A DNA stretch of 64,000 bases from Pleionea mediterranea (GCF_003148745.1 NZ_QGGU01000009.1:167120-231119); one strand, 5' to 3'. Positions 26,143-35,597 are shown, counted from the first letter of the stretch. The notes: generated from the sequence alone by a model not told the origin. Numbers and translations are program-made.

Positions 26143-27591
26143 ATGACTTATGGAAAAACAACACTTGCTAGCTTGTTAATGACTACTTTAATCGCCTGTG
26201 GCGGTGGCGGTTCCGTGCAAGAGCCGGATCCGATAGACGTCGTGATCCCGGAAATTGTTTCGATAACACCTGCTGATGGCGCCAGTCCAGTCAGTGTGTT
26301 GACCAACATAGAGATAACCTTGTCTGAGCCGGTTACAGAAGCTTCAGTTACGGAAACGGAAATGACATTAGCAATTGATAAAAGTCGATTACGTTGGGCT
26401 TCAGCAATCGCCTTTGAACGTGTTTTAAGTAACGATGGGAAAACAATTACTTTAACGCCTTACAACCCTCTCTTAAAGAATTACGACTACCGACTAACCA
26501 TCAAAGAAGGGTTAAAGCATTCTACCGGCGGTACCGTAGCCGAAAAAAGCACAACATTTACAACCTATGAAAACCGACGTACCCGAGCCACTGCGTATAA
26601 AGACGCTGACTTAACCATTATCGATGGTTACACCGACTATTTAGTCGATGGCGGCTCACTTGTGTATATTGACTCAGGCAACGATGGTCAGTGGTTTACA
26701 GCAGACGATGTTGTTAGCTATGAAACACGTATTGAGTTAAACAATAACGACCAAAAGCAATACAGCAAGCGTTATCGTTGGGACAGTACAAGCACGCCTA
26801 CTTTACAAAGGTACGAAGAATTTCAATACAATGCAAACAATCAGGTAAGCGTTCAGATCACATACGATCAATGGTCCAATAACGCAGCTGGTGCCGACAA
26901 TATTTTTGGTACCGAAGATGACACCCCAGCCTACTACGCTACCTTTTCCTACGAAAATGGGCGACAAACCATGCAAACCAATTACACCACCTCGGGTAAT
27001 GATGGCGTCTGGATGTCGGGCGATGACAAAATTGGCTCAATCAAATTCATAAAGTACGACGAATTCGGCAATCATACCCATAGTTACACCTTTAATTCAC
27101 CCGGCGACGACGGTGTTTGGGATACTAACGATGATAGTCTAGAAGATGGTACATATTATATTTATGATGAGAACTTCCAACTGACACACACTGTTGATAT
27201 AGCAGGTAACGGAAACGACGGTGAATACTACACCGCCGATGATACTGTCATTTTTTATAACTCAAGAGAAATTACAGACTTCATTGTTACAGCGGGTTAT
27301 TGGTACGACTCAGCCGGTTCAGATGCCATCTGGTTTACCAGTGATGATGTAATTACAGGAATTAAAAGTTACGATTTCAGTGATAATAGATTACTTCTTT
27401 TGTACCGACGAGAGAGCTCTGGTAGCGACGGCCAATTTCAGACCGAAGACGACACAGTTCTAAAAGTTAACTCTCAATTCGATGCATTGGGAAATATAAC
27501 TAGCGATTTGCTTACTCATGAGCGCCCGTATGACAGCAGCGGTAACTACCCGCCTTATTATTCGGTAACCGATTACGACACTACGCAATAG
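26143..27591 (+). CDS. Lipoprotein with Ig-like domain and seven acidic GxDGxWxTxDD repeats
   Basis: This 482-residue lipoprotein has lipobox TLIAC (acylated C19). Residues 35-142 form a bacterial Ig-like (Big_5/SbsA type) domain: ITPADGASPVSVLTNIEITLSEPV, then LTPYNPLLKNYDYRLTI and STTFTTY. After a linker come seven copies of an acidic loop of the type GNDGQWFTADDV at about residues 178, 249, 284, 319, 356, 390 and 426, spaced 34-37 residues except for the first gap. The Asp/Asn/Gly pattern resembles calcium-binding loops. It is probably exposed on the outer membrane. Its function is unknown. Confidence 0.85.
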   Translation: MTYGKTTLASLLMTTLIACGGGGSVQEPDPIDVVIPEIVSITPADGASPVSVLTNIEITLSEPVTEASVTETEMTLAIDKSRLRWASAIAFERVLSNDGKTITLTPYNPLLKNYDYRLTIKEGLKHSTGGTVAEKSTTFTTYENRRTRATAYKDADLTIIDGYTDYLVDGGSLVYIDSGNDGQWFTADDVVSYETRIELNNNDQKQYSKRYRWDSTSTPTLQRYEEFQYNANNQVSVQITYDQWSNNAAGADNIFGTEDDTPAYYATFSYENGRQTMQTNYTTSGNDGVWMSGDDKIGSIKFIKYDEFGNHTHSYTFNSPGDDGVWDTNDDSLEDGTYYIYDENFQLTHTVDIAGNGNDGEYYTADDTVIFYNSREITDFIVTAGYWYDSAGSDAIWFTSDDVITGIKSYDFSDNRLLLLYRRESSGSDGQFQTEDDTVLKVNSQFDALGNITSDLLTHERPYDSSGNYPPYYSVTDYDTTQ

Positions 27592-27610
27592 TGAGAGAAT
27601 AGGAAAGCAC

Positions 27611-27640
27611 AAAAAAGGACAACTCAGGTTGTCCTTTTTT
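27611..27640 (+). terminator. Bidirectional intrinsic terminator
   Basis: AAAAAAGGACAAC (27611-27623), loop TCAG and GTTGTCCTTTTTT (27628-27640) give a perfect 13-bp stem between the lipoprotein gene and recG, which converge. Confidence 0.9.
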
Positions 27641-27681
27641 AATTCCTAAATAACAATTTATCGATTAACGTTTTTAACGAC

Positions 27682-29760
27682 TCACACCTGACCAAACTCT
27701 TCTCGTCGACCAAGCCAACGATTAATTAACTCATCACTGACTTCCGGTTGCTCCTGAAACAATTGCTTTGCCACCTGAGTGACTTTTGGTAACAACATTC
27801 GATCACGCATAACATCGGCAATTTTAAACTGCACCAAACCGGTTTGGCGGGTGCCCAGCACTTCACCCGGACCGCGCAGCTCCAAATCTTTTTCAGCAAT
27901 TTTGAAACCATCATTAGTGGCGCGCATGGTTTCAAGCCTTGCTTTGCCATTGTTTGATAGCGGCGCGTGGTACAACAAAACACAGTGACTCTCGAGACTG
28001 CCACGACCCACACGACCGCGTAGCTGATGCAACTGCGCCAAGCCCAATCGTTCAGGATTTTCGATCACCATTAAGCTGGCGTTCGGCACATCGACACCCA
28101 CTTCAATCACTGTTGTCGCCACCAGTAAATCAATATCACCGGCTTTAAATGCTTCCATCACCGCCTGTTTATCGAATGGCTTCATTCGGCCATGAACCAT
28201 TTCCACATTAAGTTGTGGCAATCCTTCGGCCAACTGTCTGGCGGTTTCTTCGGCAGCCTGACATTGTAATTCTTCTGATTCTTCAATTAATGTACACACC
28301 CAGTAAGCCTGCACTTTCTGATTTTGACAGGCATCCGCCACTCGCTGTACCACCTGCTCACGGCGCGTATCGGGCAAAACCACCGTGGTGACTGGTTTTC
28401 GCCCCGGTGGTAACTCATCAATAATGGACGTGTCCAGATCCGCATAAGCGGTCATGGCTAGCGTTCTTGGAATAGGTGTGGCGGTCATTATTAATTGATG
28501 CGGCACACAACCCGTGTGTTTCGCTTTGTCTTTTAACGCCATGCGTTGGTGCACACCAAAGCGATGTTGCTCATCAATGATTGCCAGTGCCAGCGAATTA
28601 AAATTAACCCCTTCCTGAAACAATGCGTGAGTACCGATCACCATTTGCGCATCGCCGTTTTCAATTTGCTCAAGTGATTGACGGCGTTCAGCAGCTTTTA
28701 ATTTACTGACCAGAAAGCCGCAACTTATACCGAGCGATTCAAACCAGCCAGAAAAATTATTCCAGTGCTGTTCGGCCAAAATTTCCGTGGGCGCCATAAG
28801 CGCCACCTGATGCCCTTGCTCGATGGCTTGTAACGCTGCCATGGCGGCCACCAGTGTTTTACCGGAGCCCACATCACCCTGCACAAGACGCAGCATTGGA
28901 TGAGGTTGTTGCAGATCGTTATCGATTTCTTTTATGACCCGTTGCTGGGCAGCGGTTAACTGAAACGGTAATTGCCCGGTTAATGCTTTCACCATCGACT
29001 GGCTGGGTGGAATTGGGGTTGCCGGTTCGCGCACCATTTTACTGCGCAGTTTAAGCATACTCAGGTTATGCGCCAGCAACTCTTCTAATGCCAAGCGTTG
29101 TTTTGCCGGATGCTCCCCTGACATAACCTGGGATAAATCTATCCCAGGTGGCGGGCGATGAACAAACATTAACGCAGCGGCCAGATCGCCCAGTTGATAG
29201 TGTTGCCGAATGCTTTCGGGTAATAACTCTGGCAACTGACCCGCTTTTAACTTTAATAAAACTTGATCGGTCAGTTTACGAATGGTGTGCTGTTTAAGCC
29301 CTTCGGTTACCGGATAAACCGGCGTTAAGCGATCATCCAGTGGTGGCCTTGAGGTGTTTGACACATACTTCACTTCCGGGTGAATCATGGTGTAATGACC
29401 GCGGCCACTGCTGACTTCGCCAAAACACAGCAGCGTTTGGCCCCGGCTCAACTTATCTTTTTGCGCTTTAGAAAAATAAAAAAAGCGTAAATCCATAAGA
29501 CCGCTGCCGTCACTGACACGACAAATAAGAGAGCGCCTGCGACGAAAACTGATTTCACTGTGCTCGACGGTCACCAATACCTGAGCCGCTTCGCCCGGTA
29601 CCAGTTGGCCTATGCGCTGTAACTGGGTGCGATCTTCGTAACGATGTGGCAGGTGAAACAAAACATCCTGCCAGTTTTCGATGCCCAGCCTTGCCAGCTT
29701 TTCACGCATTGCCGGACCAACGCCTTTTAATTCTCCAATGTCGTAATCTTTAAAATTCAT
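27682..29760 (-). CDS. recG: ATP-dependent DNA helicase RecG
   Basis: At 692 residues this has RecG length. It remodels stalled forks and Holliday junctions. The N-terminal wedge/OB domain is visible (about 1-200), then Walker A GDVGSGKTLVA, DEQH box IIDEQHRFGVHQR, MTATPIPRTLAM, VATTVIEVGVDVPNA and the GRVGRG motif VI. It is complete, monocistronic, and faces the lipoprotein gene across a shared terminator. Confidence 0.98.
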   Translation of the reverse strand: MNFKDYDIGELKGVGPAMREKLARLGIENWQDVLFHLPHRYEDRTQLQRIGQLVPGEAAQVLVTVEHSEISFRRRRSLICRVSDGSGLMDLRFFYFSKAQKDKLSRGQTLLCFGEVSSGRGHYTMIHPEVKYVSNTSRPPLDDRLTPVYPVTEGLKQHTIRKLTDQVLLKLKAGQLPELLPESIRQHYQLGDLAAALMFVHRPPPGIDLSQVMSGEHPAKQRLALEELLAHNLSMLKLRSKMVREPATPIPPSQSMVKALTGQLPFQLTAAQQRVIKEIDNDLQQPHPMLRLVQGDVGSGKTLVAAMAALQAIEQGHQVALMAPTEILAEQHWNNFSGWFESLGISCGFLVSKLKAAERRQSLEQIENGDAQMVIGTHALFQEGVNFNSLALAIIDEQHRFGVHQRMALKDKAKHTGCVPHQLIMTATPIPRTLAMTAYADLDTSIIDELPPGRKPVTTVVLPDTRREQVVQRVADACQNQKVQAYWVCTLIEESEELQCQAAEETARQLAEGLPQLNVEMVHGRMKPFDKQAVMEAFKAGDIDLLVATTVIEVGVDVPNASLMVIENPERLGLAQLHQLRGRVGRGSLESHCVLLYHAPLSNNGKARLETMRATNDGFKIAEKDLELRGPGEVLGTRQTGLVQFKIADVMRDRMLLPKVTQVAKQLFQEQPEVSDELINRWLGRREEFGQV

Positions 29761-29930
29761 CAGCGTTCAACTAGAAGCTATCTCAAATAAACCTTGTGTT
29801 AAAAAATACAGTGAATAAAAACCTTTGTGTTAAATATCTTCTAAAACAGATAAGTCTAAGAGTACCCTTGTTTAACAATAAAATACCATAAGGAACCCTG
29901 AATAAATTGATTACAATAGAAGAACAGTCA

Positions 29931-30000
29931 CTCTGATGATGCTTGGGCCAGTGCAACGGTTCCAGGCTTGGATCTATTAATCAGAGCGCTGACAGGAGGT
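29931..30000 (+). promoter_or_regulatory. Structured leader with perfect Shine-Dalgarno
   Basis: CTCTGAT (29931-29937) and ATCAGAG (29980-29986) could pair around a 42-nt interior, followed by a full AGGAGGT (29994-30000) placed 7 nt before the ATG at 30008. The interior contains a GCTTGG direct repeat. Confidence 0.4.
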
Positions 30001-30007
30001 ATTAACA

Positions 30008-30211
30008 ATGAACGTACGAAGTGGTGAACTTAAAAAGACATGGTTTCGCAGTGAGCGCTATTTTCATTCCGGCGATGGCTGGTTTTTTATTACTCGCGAA
30101 AACACCCAAGAAGGACCTTTCAACAGCCACAAAGAAGCCGAAAATGAGTTGAACTTGTACATTCGGCACTTAAATGAAGATCTTTATCCTCAACAGGGAA
30201 GCTCACGTTAA
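30008..30211 (+). CDS. Small conserved-looking protein (DUF6316-like)
   Basis: This 67-residue soluble protein contains the pattern WFRSERYFHSGDGWFFITRENTQEGPFNSHKEAENEL. It resembles short gammaproteobacterial proteins annotated as DUF6316, an assignment from memory. The aromatic-rich GWFF and GPF.S..EAE elements suggest a compact alpha/beta fold. It is a real gene by its perfect AGGAGGT at ideal spacing. No function is known. It converges on tcdA. Confidence 0.8.
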   Translation: MNVRSGELKKTWFRSERYFHSGDGWFFITRENTQEGPFNSHKEAENELNLYIRHLNEDLYPQQGSSR

Positions 30212-30282
30212 GGAATTGTCCGCGATAACTCTTCAACCGTAACAATTGCTCAACCGGCAAACCGTAAAATGACCGAGGGATT

Positions 30283-31083
30283 TTAGGCCTCTGGATTAGC
30301 TTTTTGCTGAATTTTCATCAGCTTTTCCAGCACTCTGGAGGTCGCGACAAAGCCAAATGTTGCCGTGACCACGGTGGTGGCACCAAAACCGGTTGCGCAA
30401 TCGAGCCGGGTTGAACCGTCAGCAAAGCTTTTCGACTGACACACACTGCCGTCGGGTTTGGGATAAACCAGTTGCTCTTCCGAATAAACACACTCAACAC
30501 TGTAACGGCGCTTGGGATTGCGGGAAAAATGATAAAACCGCTTAAGTTCACTGCGCACTTTTGCCGCCAGAGGGTCCTGTTTTGTGCGGTTTAAATCCGC
30601 CACTTTAATTTGCGTGGGATCTTTTTGACCACCGGCACCACCAATGGTGATCACCGGAATCTTCTGTCGCTTACAATAGGCAATGAGCGCCGCTTTAGGT
30701 TTCACACTGTCGATCGCATCCACCACCACATCCATCTGTTCATCGATGTATTGCGACAGATTATCCGGCGTAATAAAATCTTCTATGGTATGAACCTGAC
30801 ACTCAGGGTTAATCTGCCGGATCCGCTCAGCCATCACCGACACTTTCATTTGCCCGACCGTGGTATCCAGTGCATGTATCTGACGATTAATGTTAGAAGT
30901 ACAGACATCATCGAGATCAATCAGTGTTATTTCGCCAATGGCAGAACGCGCCAGAGATTCCGCCACCCAGCTGCCAACACCGCCAATACCCACCACACAC
31001 ACGTGTGCTTGAGCAAACCCCTGTGTTGCCGCCTGGCCATATAATCGCTGTATTCCGCCAAAGCGAAAATCAAAATCGTTCAT
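30283..31083 (-). CDS. tcdA: tRNA threonylcarbamoyladenosine dehydratase
   Basis: This 266-residue E1-like (ThiF/MoeB fold) enzyme uses ATP to cyclise t6A37 of tRNA to ct6A. Features are the nucleotide-binding loop VVGIGGVGSWVAESLARS, LIDLDDVCTSNINRQ with the conserved Asn and Arg, VVDAIDSVKPKAAL, and the C-terminal GSTRLDCATGFGATTVVTATFG with a cysteine. Length and order match E. coli TcdA (CsdL). It stands alone, divergent from rsuA. Confidence 0.95.
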   Translation of the reverse strand: MNDFDFRFGGIQRLYGQAATQGFAQAHVCVVGIGGVGSWVAESLARSAIGEITLIDLDDVCTSNINRQIHALDTTVGQMKVSVMAERIRQINPECQVHTIEDFITPDNLSQYIDEQMDVVVDAIDSVKPKAALIAYCKRQKIPVITIGGAGGQKDPTQIKVADLNRTKQDPLAAKVRSELKRFYHFSRNPKRRYSVECVYSEEQLVYPKPDGSVCQSKSFADGSTRLDCATGFGATTVVTATFGFVATSRVLEKLMKIQQKANPEA

Positions 31084-31223
31084 TAAGACTGCTCATTAAA
31101 ATCACACCTAGGATAAATCGGGCAGCAATTATATAATGACCGGCAAACCGAAATACACCCTGAGCGCAGCATTAGCCACGCTCCCCCGGCACAAGGCGTT
31201 GCTGCGGGCTTTATGAGTTCACT

Positions 31224-31949
31224 ATGTCAAATAAACCACTTAAATTTCCAATGCGGCTCGATCGCTTTATCGCCCAATCCACCGATTACTCGCGAAGAGA
31301 AGTAAAATATCTATTGAGAGATGGCGAAGTCACGGTAAATGGCGAAGTGATTAAAACCGCAGACAGTAAAATTAACAGTGACGATAAAATCACACTGGCT
31401 GGTGAAGCCATGGAGCAACTGGATCATCGCTACTTTATGCTGCATAAACCAGTTGGTTTTGTTTGCGCCACCAAAGACAAAGAACATTTAACGGTATTAG
31501 AGTTTATAGAAGAGCCCCGCATTGAAAACTTGAGTGTCGCCGGTCGACTCGATATTGATACCACCGGCCTGGTATTACTGACAGATGACGGTCAATGGTT
31601 GCATCAGGTGATTTCACCAAAGCACGACTGCGAAAAAGTTTATCTGGTTGAAACCAAAACACCGGTTAATGAAAAACAAATTAAAAAGCTTGAGAAAGGC
31701 GTTTGGCTCACCAGTGAAAATAAACGAACAAAACCGGCCAAAATTGAAGTCATCGACGAATATCATTACCGCCTGACCATCACCGAAGGTCGCTACCATC
31801 AGGTAAAACGAATGTTTGGTGCAATTGACAATCATGTGGAGTCGTTACATCGAGAACGGGTTGGCGGTGTTTTGCTGGATGAATCATTAGCGCCAGGAGA
31901 ATACCGGGCATTAACTCAAACTGAAGTAGACTCCATCACAAACGGCTGA
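31224..31949 (+). CDS. rsuA: 16S rRNA pseudouridine(516) synthase
   Basis: This 241-residue protein has an N-terminal S4 RNA-binding domain (MRLDRFIAQSTDYSRREVKYLLRDGEVTVNGE) and an RsuA-type catalytic domain. The catalytic Asp lies in AGRLDIDTTGLVLLTDDGQW. RYFMLHKPVGFVCAT, TEGRYHQVKRMFGAI and LHRERVGGVLL match RsuA over the whole length. It modifies U516 of 16S rRNA during 30S assembly. Confidence 0.96.
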   Translation: MSNKPLKFPMRLDRFIAQSTDYSRREVKYLLRDGEVTVNGEVIKTADSKINSDDKITLAGEAMEQLDHRYFMLHKPVGFVCATKDKEHLTVLEFIEEPRIENLSVAGRLDIDTTGLVLLTDDGQWLHQVISPKHDCEKVYLVETKTPVNEKQIKKLEKGVWLTSENKRTKPAKIEVIDEYHYRLTITEGRYHQVKRMFGAIDNHVESLHRERVGGVLLDESLAPGEYRALTQTEVDSITNG

Positions 31950-31958
31950 TTTAGGCGT

Positions 31959-32180
31959 TTACTTTTTACTGGGTTGCATCAAATTAAAACCGAACATTAT
32001 TAAAAACGTGAGCGCAAAGCTCCAGAGCGTCATCATTATGGTTAAGCCAAACAGCTTACCCAGTAACATGGCAACACAAAGATAAATACCGCTCCATATC
32101 CAGCCTGTTTTTTTATCCGCCATGGCGACACGGTACATAATAATACTCATGGCGATCATCATATAAAAGCCAGCACCCAT
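31959..32180 (-). CDS. Small membrane protein of unknown function
   Basis: This 73-residue protein is nearly all hydrophobic, with about three transmembrane helices (residues 2-20, 26-44 and 46-66) and a basic C-terminus. It converges on rsuA, 9 bp from its stop. Real coding is supported by its consistent hydrophobic periodicity and position, but there is no family assignment. Confidence 0.6.
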   Translation of the reverse strand: MGAGFYMMIAMSIIMYRVAMADKKTGWIWSGIYLCVAMLLGKLFGLTIMMTLWSFALTFLIMFGFNLMQPSKK

Positions 32181-32425
32181 TTTAAGTCCTTATTGCAATA
32201 CAGATTGAGATGATTAATTGTAATCTTTAAAAATACCACAACCGACCTCGTCCATCCATTACCTCGACTTTATATATTGGGGTAAATCAACGTCTACTTT
32301 TTAGTGAAGACTAGCGCGTGTTTATTTTTCGTTCTTTGAGATGTTGACAGTCCATTATGTTGACCAATAGGTTGTTCAATGTATAAATATGCTTTTGATA
32401 ACTAGCAAAGAAATAATAAAAGAGA

Positions 32426-33223
32426 ATGAATAAAATGACTTCCATGCCCTTAAAAGCGCTGACTATCGGTTTAATGATTGTATGCCTATGGCATGCTAAC
32501 AGTTTTGCTTTTGGTCAAACCGGTCACCGCGTAACGGGCGCCATTGCCGAGCATCATTTATCCGATGAAGCAAAAAAACAAATAGCCAAAATATTAAACC
32601 ATCAGAGCCTGGCCGAAGCCTCTACTTATGCGGATCAAATGCGCTCCAACCCGGACTACTTCTGGCAAGAAGTAGCGGGTGCCTATCATTATGTAACAGT
32701 TCCTAAAGGTAAAACCTACCAACAGGTTGGTGCTCCAAAACAGGGTGACGCAGTAACCGCACTCGCCATGTTTAAACAGGTTTTACTCAATCCCAAAGCC
32801 AGCCTAAAAGAAAAACAAAAAGCGTTTAAATTTAGTCTGCATATTATTGCGGATTTGCATCAACCACTGCACGCCGGAAACGGTACAGACAGGGGCGGCA
32901 ATAATGTTAAAGTGGAATTTTTCTGGCGGCCTTCCAACTTGCATCGAGTTTGGGATTCGGGCTTAATTGATCGGCAACAACTCAGCTACAGTGAATGGAC
33001 CGAATGGCTGAATAAAAAAATTACTCCGCAAGATGTTCGTAACTGGGCCAGCACAAACCCGACTGACTGGATTGCAGAAAGCGTCGCCATTCGGGATAGC
33101 ATTTATCCTGAATCGAAAAAAATAAGTTGGGACTATCAGTACAAACACTTACCCACTTTAAAACGCCGCTTACAACAGGCCGGAGTGCGTATTGCACTCT
33201 ATTTTAATGAAATATATAAGTAA
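32426..33223 (+). CDS. Secreted S1/P1-type nuclease
   Basis: This 265-residue zinc-dependent phospholipase C/P1-fold nuclease has a signal peptide (1-28, ending SFA). It cleaves single-stranded nucleic acids or 3'-nucleotides outside the cytoplasm. Ligand motifs are visible: GHRVTGAIAEHHL, YADQMRSNP, AYHYVTVP, HIIADLHQPLHAGNGTDRGGNNV and NLHRVWD. The residue after the predicted cleavage site is Phe rather than the usual Trp whose N-terminal amine binds zinc. The gene is preceded by AAAAGAGAATG-like sequence and is probably monocistronic. Confidence 0.93.
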   Translation: MNKMTSMPLKALTIGLMIVCLWHANSFAFGQTGHRVTGAIAEHHLSDEAKKQIAKILNHQSLAEASTYADQMRSNPDYFWQEVAGAYHYVTVPKGKTYQQVGAPKQGDAVTALAMFKQVLLNPKASLKEKQKAFKFSLHIIADLHQPLHAGNGTDRGGNNVKVEFFWRPSNLHRVWDSGLIDRQQLSYSEWTEWLNKKITPQDVRNWASTNPTDWIAESVAIRDSIYPESKKISWDYQYKHLPTLKRRLQQAGVRIALYFNEIYK

Positions 33224-33598
33224 CAAGTTTCAAGTTATTGGCTGTAACAAATTTTACTCGCAGTTTAATCTCATAACTCAACCAACGCTCTCAAATAAAA
33301 TCATTCTCCAGTAGGGTTTGCACGTCTTTCGTGCGAACCAGATACTCTTATAATTAACGAATGAGTTAACCAATAAATCAACCAATAGCCTCAACGTCAT
33401 CTCTGCCAATCACTCTACACTCTGTCTCAAAAATGACACACCAATCTTGCTAATGTGTTTCGAAACTGCGACAGAGTAGAATCACCAATTCAACAAAAAA
33501 AACATAATTCCTATATTTATCAATAAGATAGAATATCCATTATTAATTGGCATACAACCTGAATTGTTTTAGATAACTCTGATAAATAACGGTTAACA
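33224..33598. other. 375-bp regulatory region upstream of the efflux/two-component operon
   Basis: There is no gene. From left to right it holds a 10-bp hairpin (33315-33339, GGTTTGCACG/CGTGCGAACC with one G-T pair), an 8-bp inverted repeat ACTCTGTC (33419-33426) and GACAGAGT (33470-33477) with smaller TGTC/GACA and ACACA/TGTGT repeats nested between, and an AT-rich stretch. It ends with TGGCATACAACCTGAA (33548-33563), an imperfect sigma-54-like element about 35 bp before the start codon. Confidence 0.4.
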
Positions 33599-34855
33599 AT
33601 GGATATTCAACGGGAAATAAAAGTCACGCCTTTATGGCGCAAATATTGGTATCTGCTGCCTATTTTTCTGCTGGTAGCCGGCACTGTCTGGGCACGCTAC
33701 TTTCTGGGTGATACGGCTTACATTGTCGATAAAAAATCATTGCGCCTGGCACAAGCAGAACGTGGAAACTTTACCATTGAAGTGCGCGGAACCGGCGTGC
33801 TCAAACCCAAAGATACGCGATGGGTATCTACACAGGTGGCCGGCCGGGTAGAGCAGGTGTTTGTTAAACCTGGTGCGGTGGTTAAACAGGGAGATCCATT
33901 ATTGCAACTGGCCAACCCACAATTGAATCGTGAGCTGGAGAAAGCACAGTGGGAACTCAAAGCCACGCAAGCTGAAAATCAGGCGAAGCAGGTTGCGCTA
34001 GAGTCGCAATTACTGGAGCTGGAAAATAATGTGGAAGAAGCAAAATTTCAATACCAGTCAACAAAGCTTAAGTTGGATGCTGAAACAGAATTAATTTCCC
34101 AAGGCGGTGGTTCAATTTCCAAAATAGAATACCAACGAACCAAACTCGCTGTGGATCAACAATACCAGCGCTGGAAAGGACAACAGCGCAGACTGTCTAA
34201 AATGCATGACAATATGCAGTCCAGTCTGATCGCTCAAAATGCCAGACTGGAATTGATAGAAAATGATTATCAACAAAAAAAGCAGTCGGTGAATCATTTA
34301 CTGGTGAAAGCACCACAAGACGGTGTGGTGCAAAGTTTTTCACTGGAACTTGGGCAACAAACCAATATTGGCTCCAGTGTTGGAACCATTGCCAATCAAC
34401 GGGACTTATACGCGGAGTTATCGATTCAGGAACTTCAGGTAAAAGATATTTCACTCGGACAGGCGGTTATTATAGATACCCGATCCAGCAATATTTCAGG
34501 CAAAGTCTCGCGCATTGATCCGGCGGTTAAAAGCGGTCTGGTAACCATTGATGTTGCTTTGACTCAACAATTACCAGCAGAAGCGCGTCCGGATTTAAAC
34601 GTTGAAGGTCGAATAGTTATTCAGGATCTTGCGGACACGCTCTATATAAAACGGCCTACTTTTGCGCCATCCAATTCAACCATAAAACTGTTTCGCGTTT
34701 CTGATAATCAAATGTTTGCCGATCAAATATTGGTAGACACAGGATTAAGCTCGGTTAATCAGATTGAAATTAAATCAGGTCTGAATCCCGGCGATACCAT
34801 CATTATTTCTGACAGCAGTAAATGGCAAAAACACAAACGAATCATGCTTAATTAA
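33599..34855 (+). CDS. Periplasmic adaptor (membrane fusion) protein, MacA/HlyD-like
   Basis: This 418-residue protein has one N-terminal transmembrane helix (about 14-33) and a biotinyl-lipoyl-like domain split around a long coiled-coil hairpin (about 110-230). LAQAERGNFTIEVRGTGVLKPKDTRWVSTQVAGRVEQV and VKAPQDGVVQSFSLELGQ are its two halves. A beta-barrel region follows. It is the first gene of a five-gene set with an ABC ATPase, an ABC permease and a two-component pair, and links the inner-membrane transporter to an outer-membrane channel not encoded here. Substrate is unknown. Confidence 0.92.
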   Translation: MDIQREIKVTPLWRKYWYLLPIFLLVAGTVWARYFLGDTAYIVDKKSLRLAQAERGNFTIEVRGTGVLKPKDTRWVSTQVAGRVEQVFVKPGAVVKQGDPLLQLANPQLNRELEKAQWELKATQAENQAKQVALESQLLELENNVEEAKFQYQSTKLKLDAETELISQGGGSISKIEYQRTKLAVDQQYQRWKGQQRRLSKMHDNMQSSLIAQNARLELIENDYQQKKQSVNHLLVKAPQDGVVQSFSLELGQQTNIGSSVGTIANQRDLYAELSIQELQVKDISLGQAVIIDTRSSNISGKVSRIDPAVKSGLVTIDVALTQQLPAEARPDLNVEGRIVIQDLADTLYIKRPTFAPSNSTIKLFRVSDNQMFADQILVDTGLSSVNQIEIKSGLNPGDTIIISDSSKWQKHKRIMLN

Positions 34856-34864
34856 GGGAACACT

Positions 34865-35584
34865 ATGACCGCATTAATACAACTTAAAAATATTTCCAAA
34901 CATTTTGTCACCGATGAAGTGGAAACTCATGCCGTTAATCAAATTAATTTATCCATCACACAAGGCGAGTACTTAGCGCTCAGTGGTCCTTCCGGTTGTG
35001 GCAAATCCACACTGTTGTCTTTACTGGGTTTACTCGACTCACCCAGCGAAGGCACCTATCATTTAACGGGGCTGGATGCTTCCTCATTAAACCGAAATGA
35101 ACGTGCCAAAATTAGAAATGAAAAAGTGGGATTTGTTTTTCAATCATTCAATCTGATTTCTGATTTAACCGTCGCTGAAAATGTCATGCTGCCTTTAACC
35201 TATCAAAAAGGTCTGTCAAAACAAACCATGATGGACAAGGTGAATGATGTATTACAGCAAGTTGAAATGTCTCATCGTACCCGCCACTTTCCTTCACAAC
35301 TTTCAGGAGGACAACAACAACGTGTTGCAGTGGCAAGAGCACTGGTCAATGATCCTGCATTTATTCTGGCCGATGAACCTACCGGAAATCTGGACTCAAA
35401 AAATGCTGAAGCGGTTATGCAATTACTTAATAGTTTGCATCAAAAAGGCAGCACTATCGTGATGGTCACCCATGACCCACGTTCAGCAGAATGCGCATCG
35501 AGGCAAGTGGAAATGCTCGATGGACAGATCATTCGTGACTCTCTGATAACACAAACAGCAGCGCCCATCAGTGCCGCTATATAG
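34865..35584 (+). CDS. ABC transporter ATPase, MacB/LolD-type
   Basis: This 239-residue nucleotide-binding protein has Walker [11 protein letters not shown] loop VFQSFN, signature [15 protein letters not shown], Walker [13 protein letters not shown] and switch His in MVTHDPR. It belongs to the FtsE/LolD/MacB mechanotransmission class by its AEVMLPL-like helical region and its permease partner. It begins 9 bp after the adaptor gene and ends 13 bp before the permease gene, in the same operon. Confidence 0.96.
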   Translation: MTALIQLKNISKHFVTDEVETHAVNQINLSITQGEYLALSGPSGCGKSTLLSLLGLLDSPSEGTYHLTGLDASSLNRNERAKIRNEKVGFVFQSFNLISDLTVAENVMLPLTYQKGLSKQTMMDKVNDVLQQVEMSHRTRHFPSQLSGGQQQRVAVARALVNDPAFILADEPTGNLDSKNAEAVMQLLNSLHQKGSTIVMVTHDPRSAECASRQVEMLDGQIIRDSLITQTAAPISAAI

Positions 35585-35597
35585 TTAAGGAAGCACC

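Noticed and set aside
30610..31044. 144-codon plus-strand frame antisense to tcdA
   Set aside because: tcdA is unmistakable on the minus strand, and the antisense product is His/Arg-rich and without motifs.
33434..33452. Sigma-54 promoter candidate TGACAC followed by TTGC
   Set aside because: The distance between the -24-like and -12-like dinucleotides is two bases too long, a spacing sigma-54 does not tolerate.
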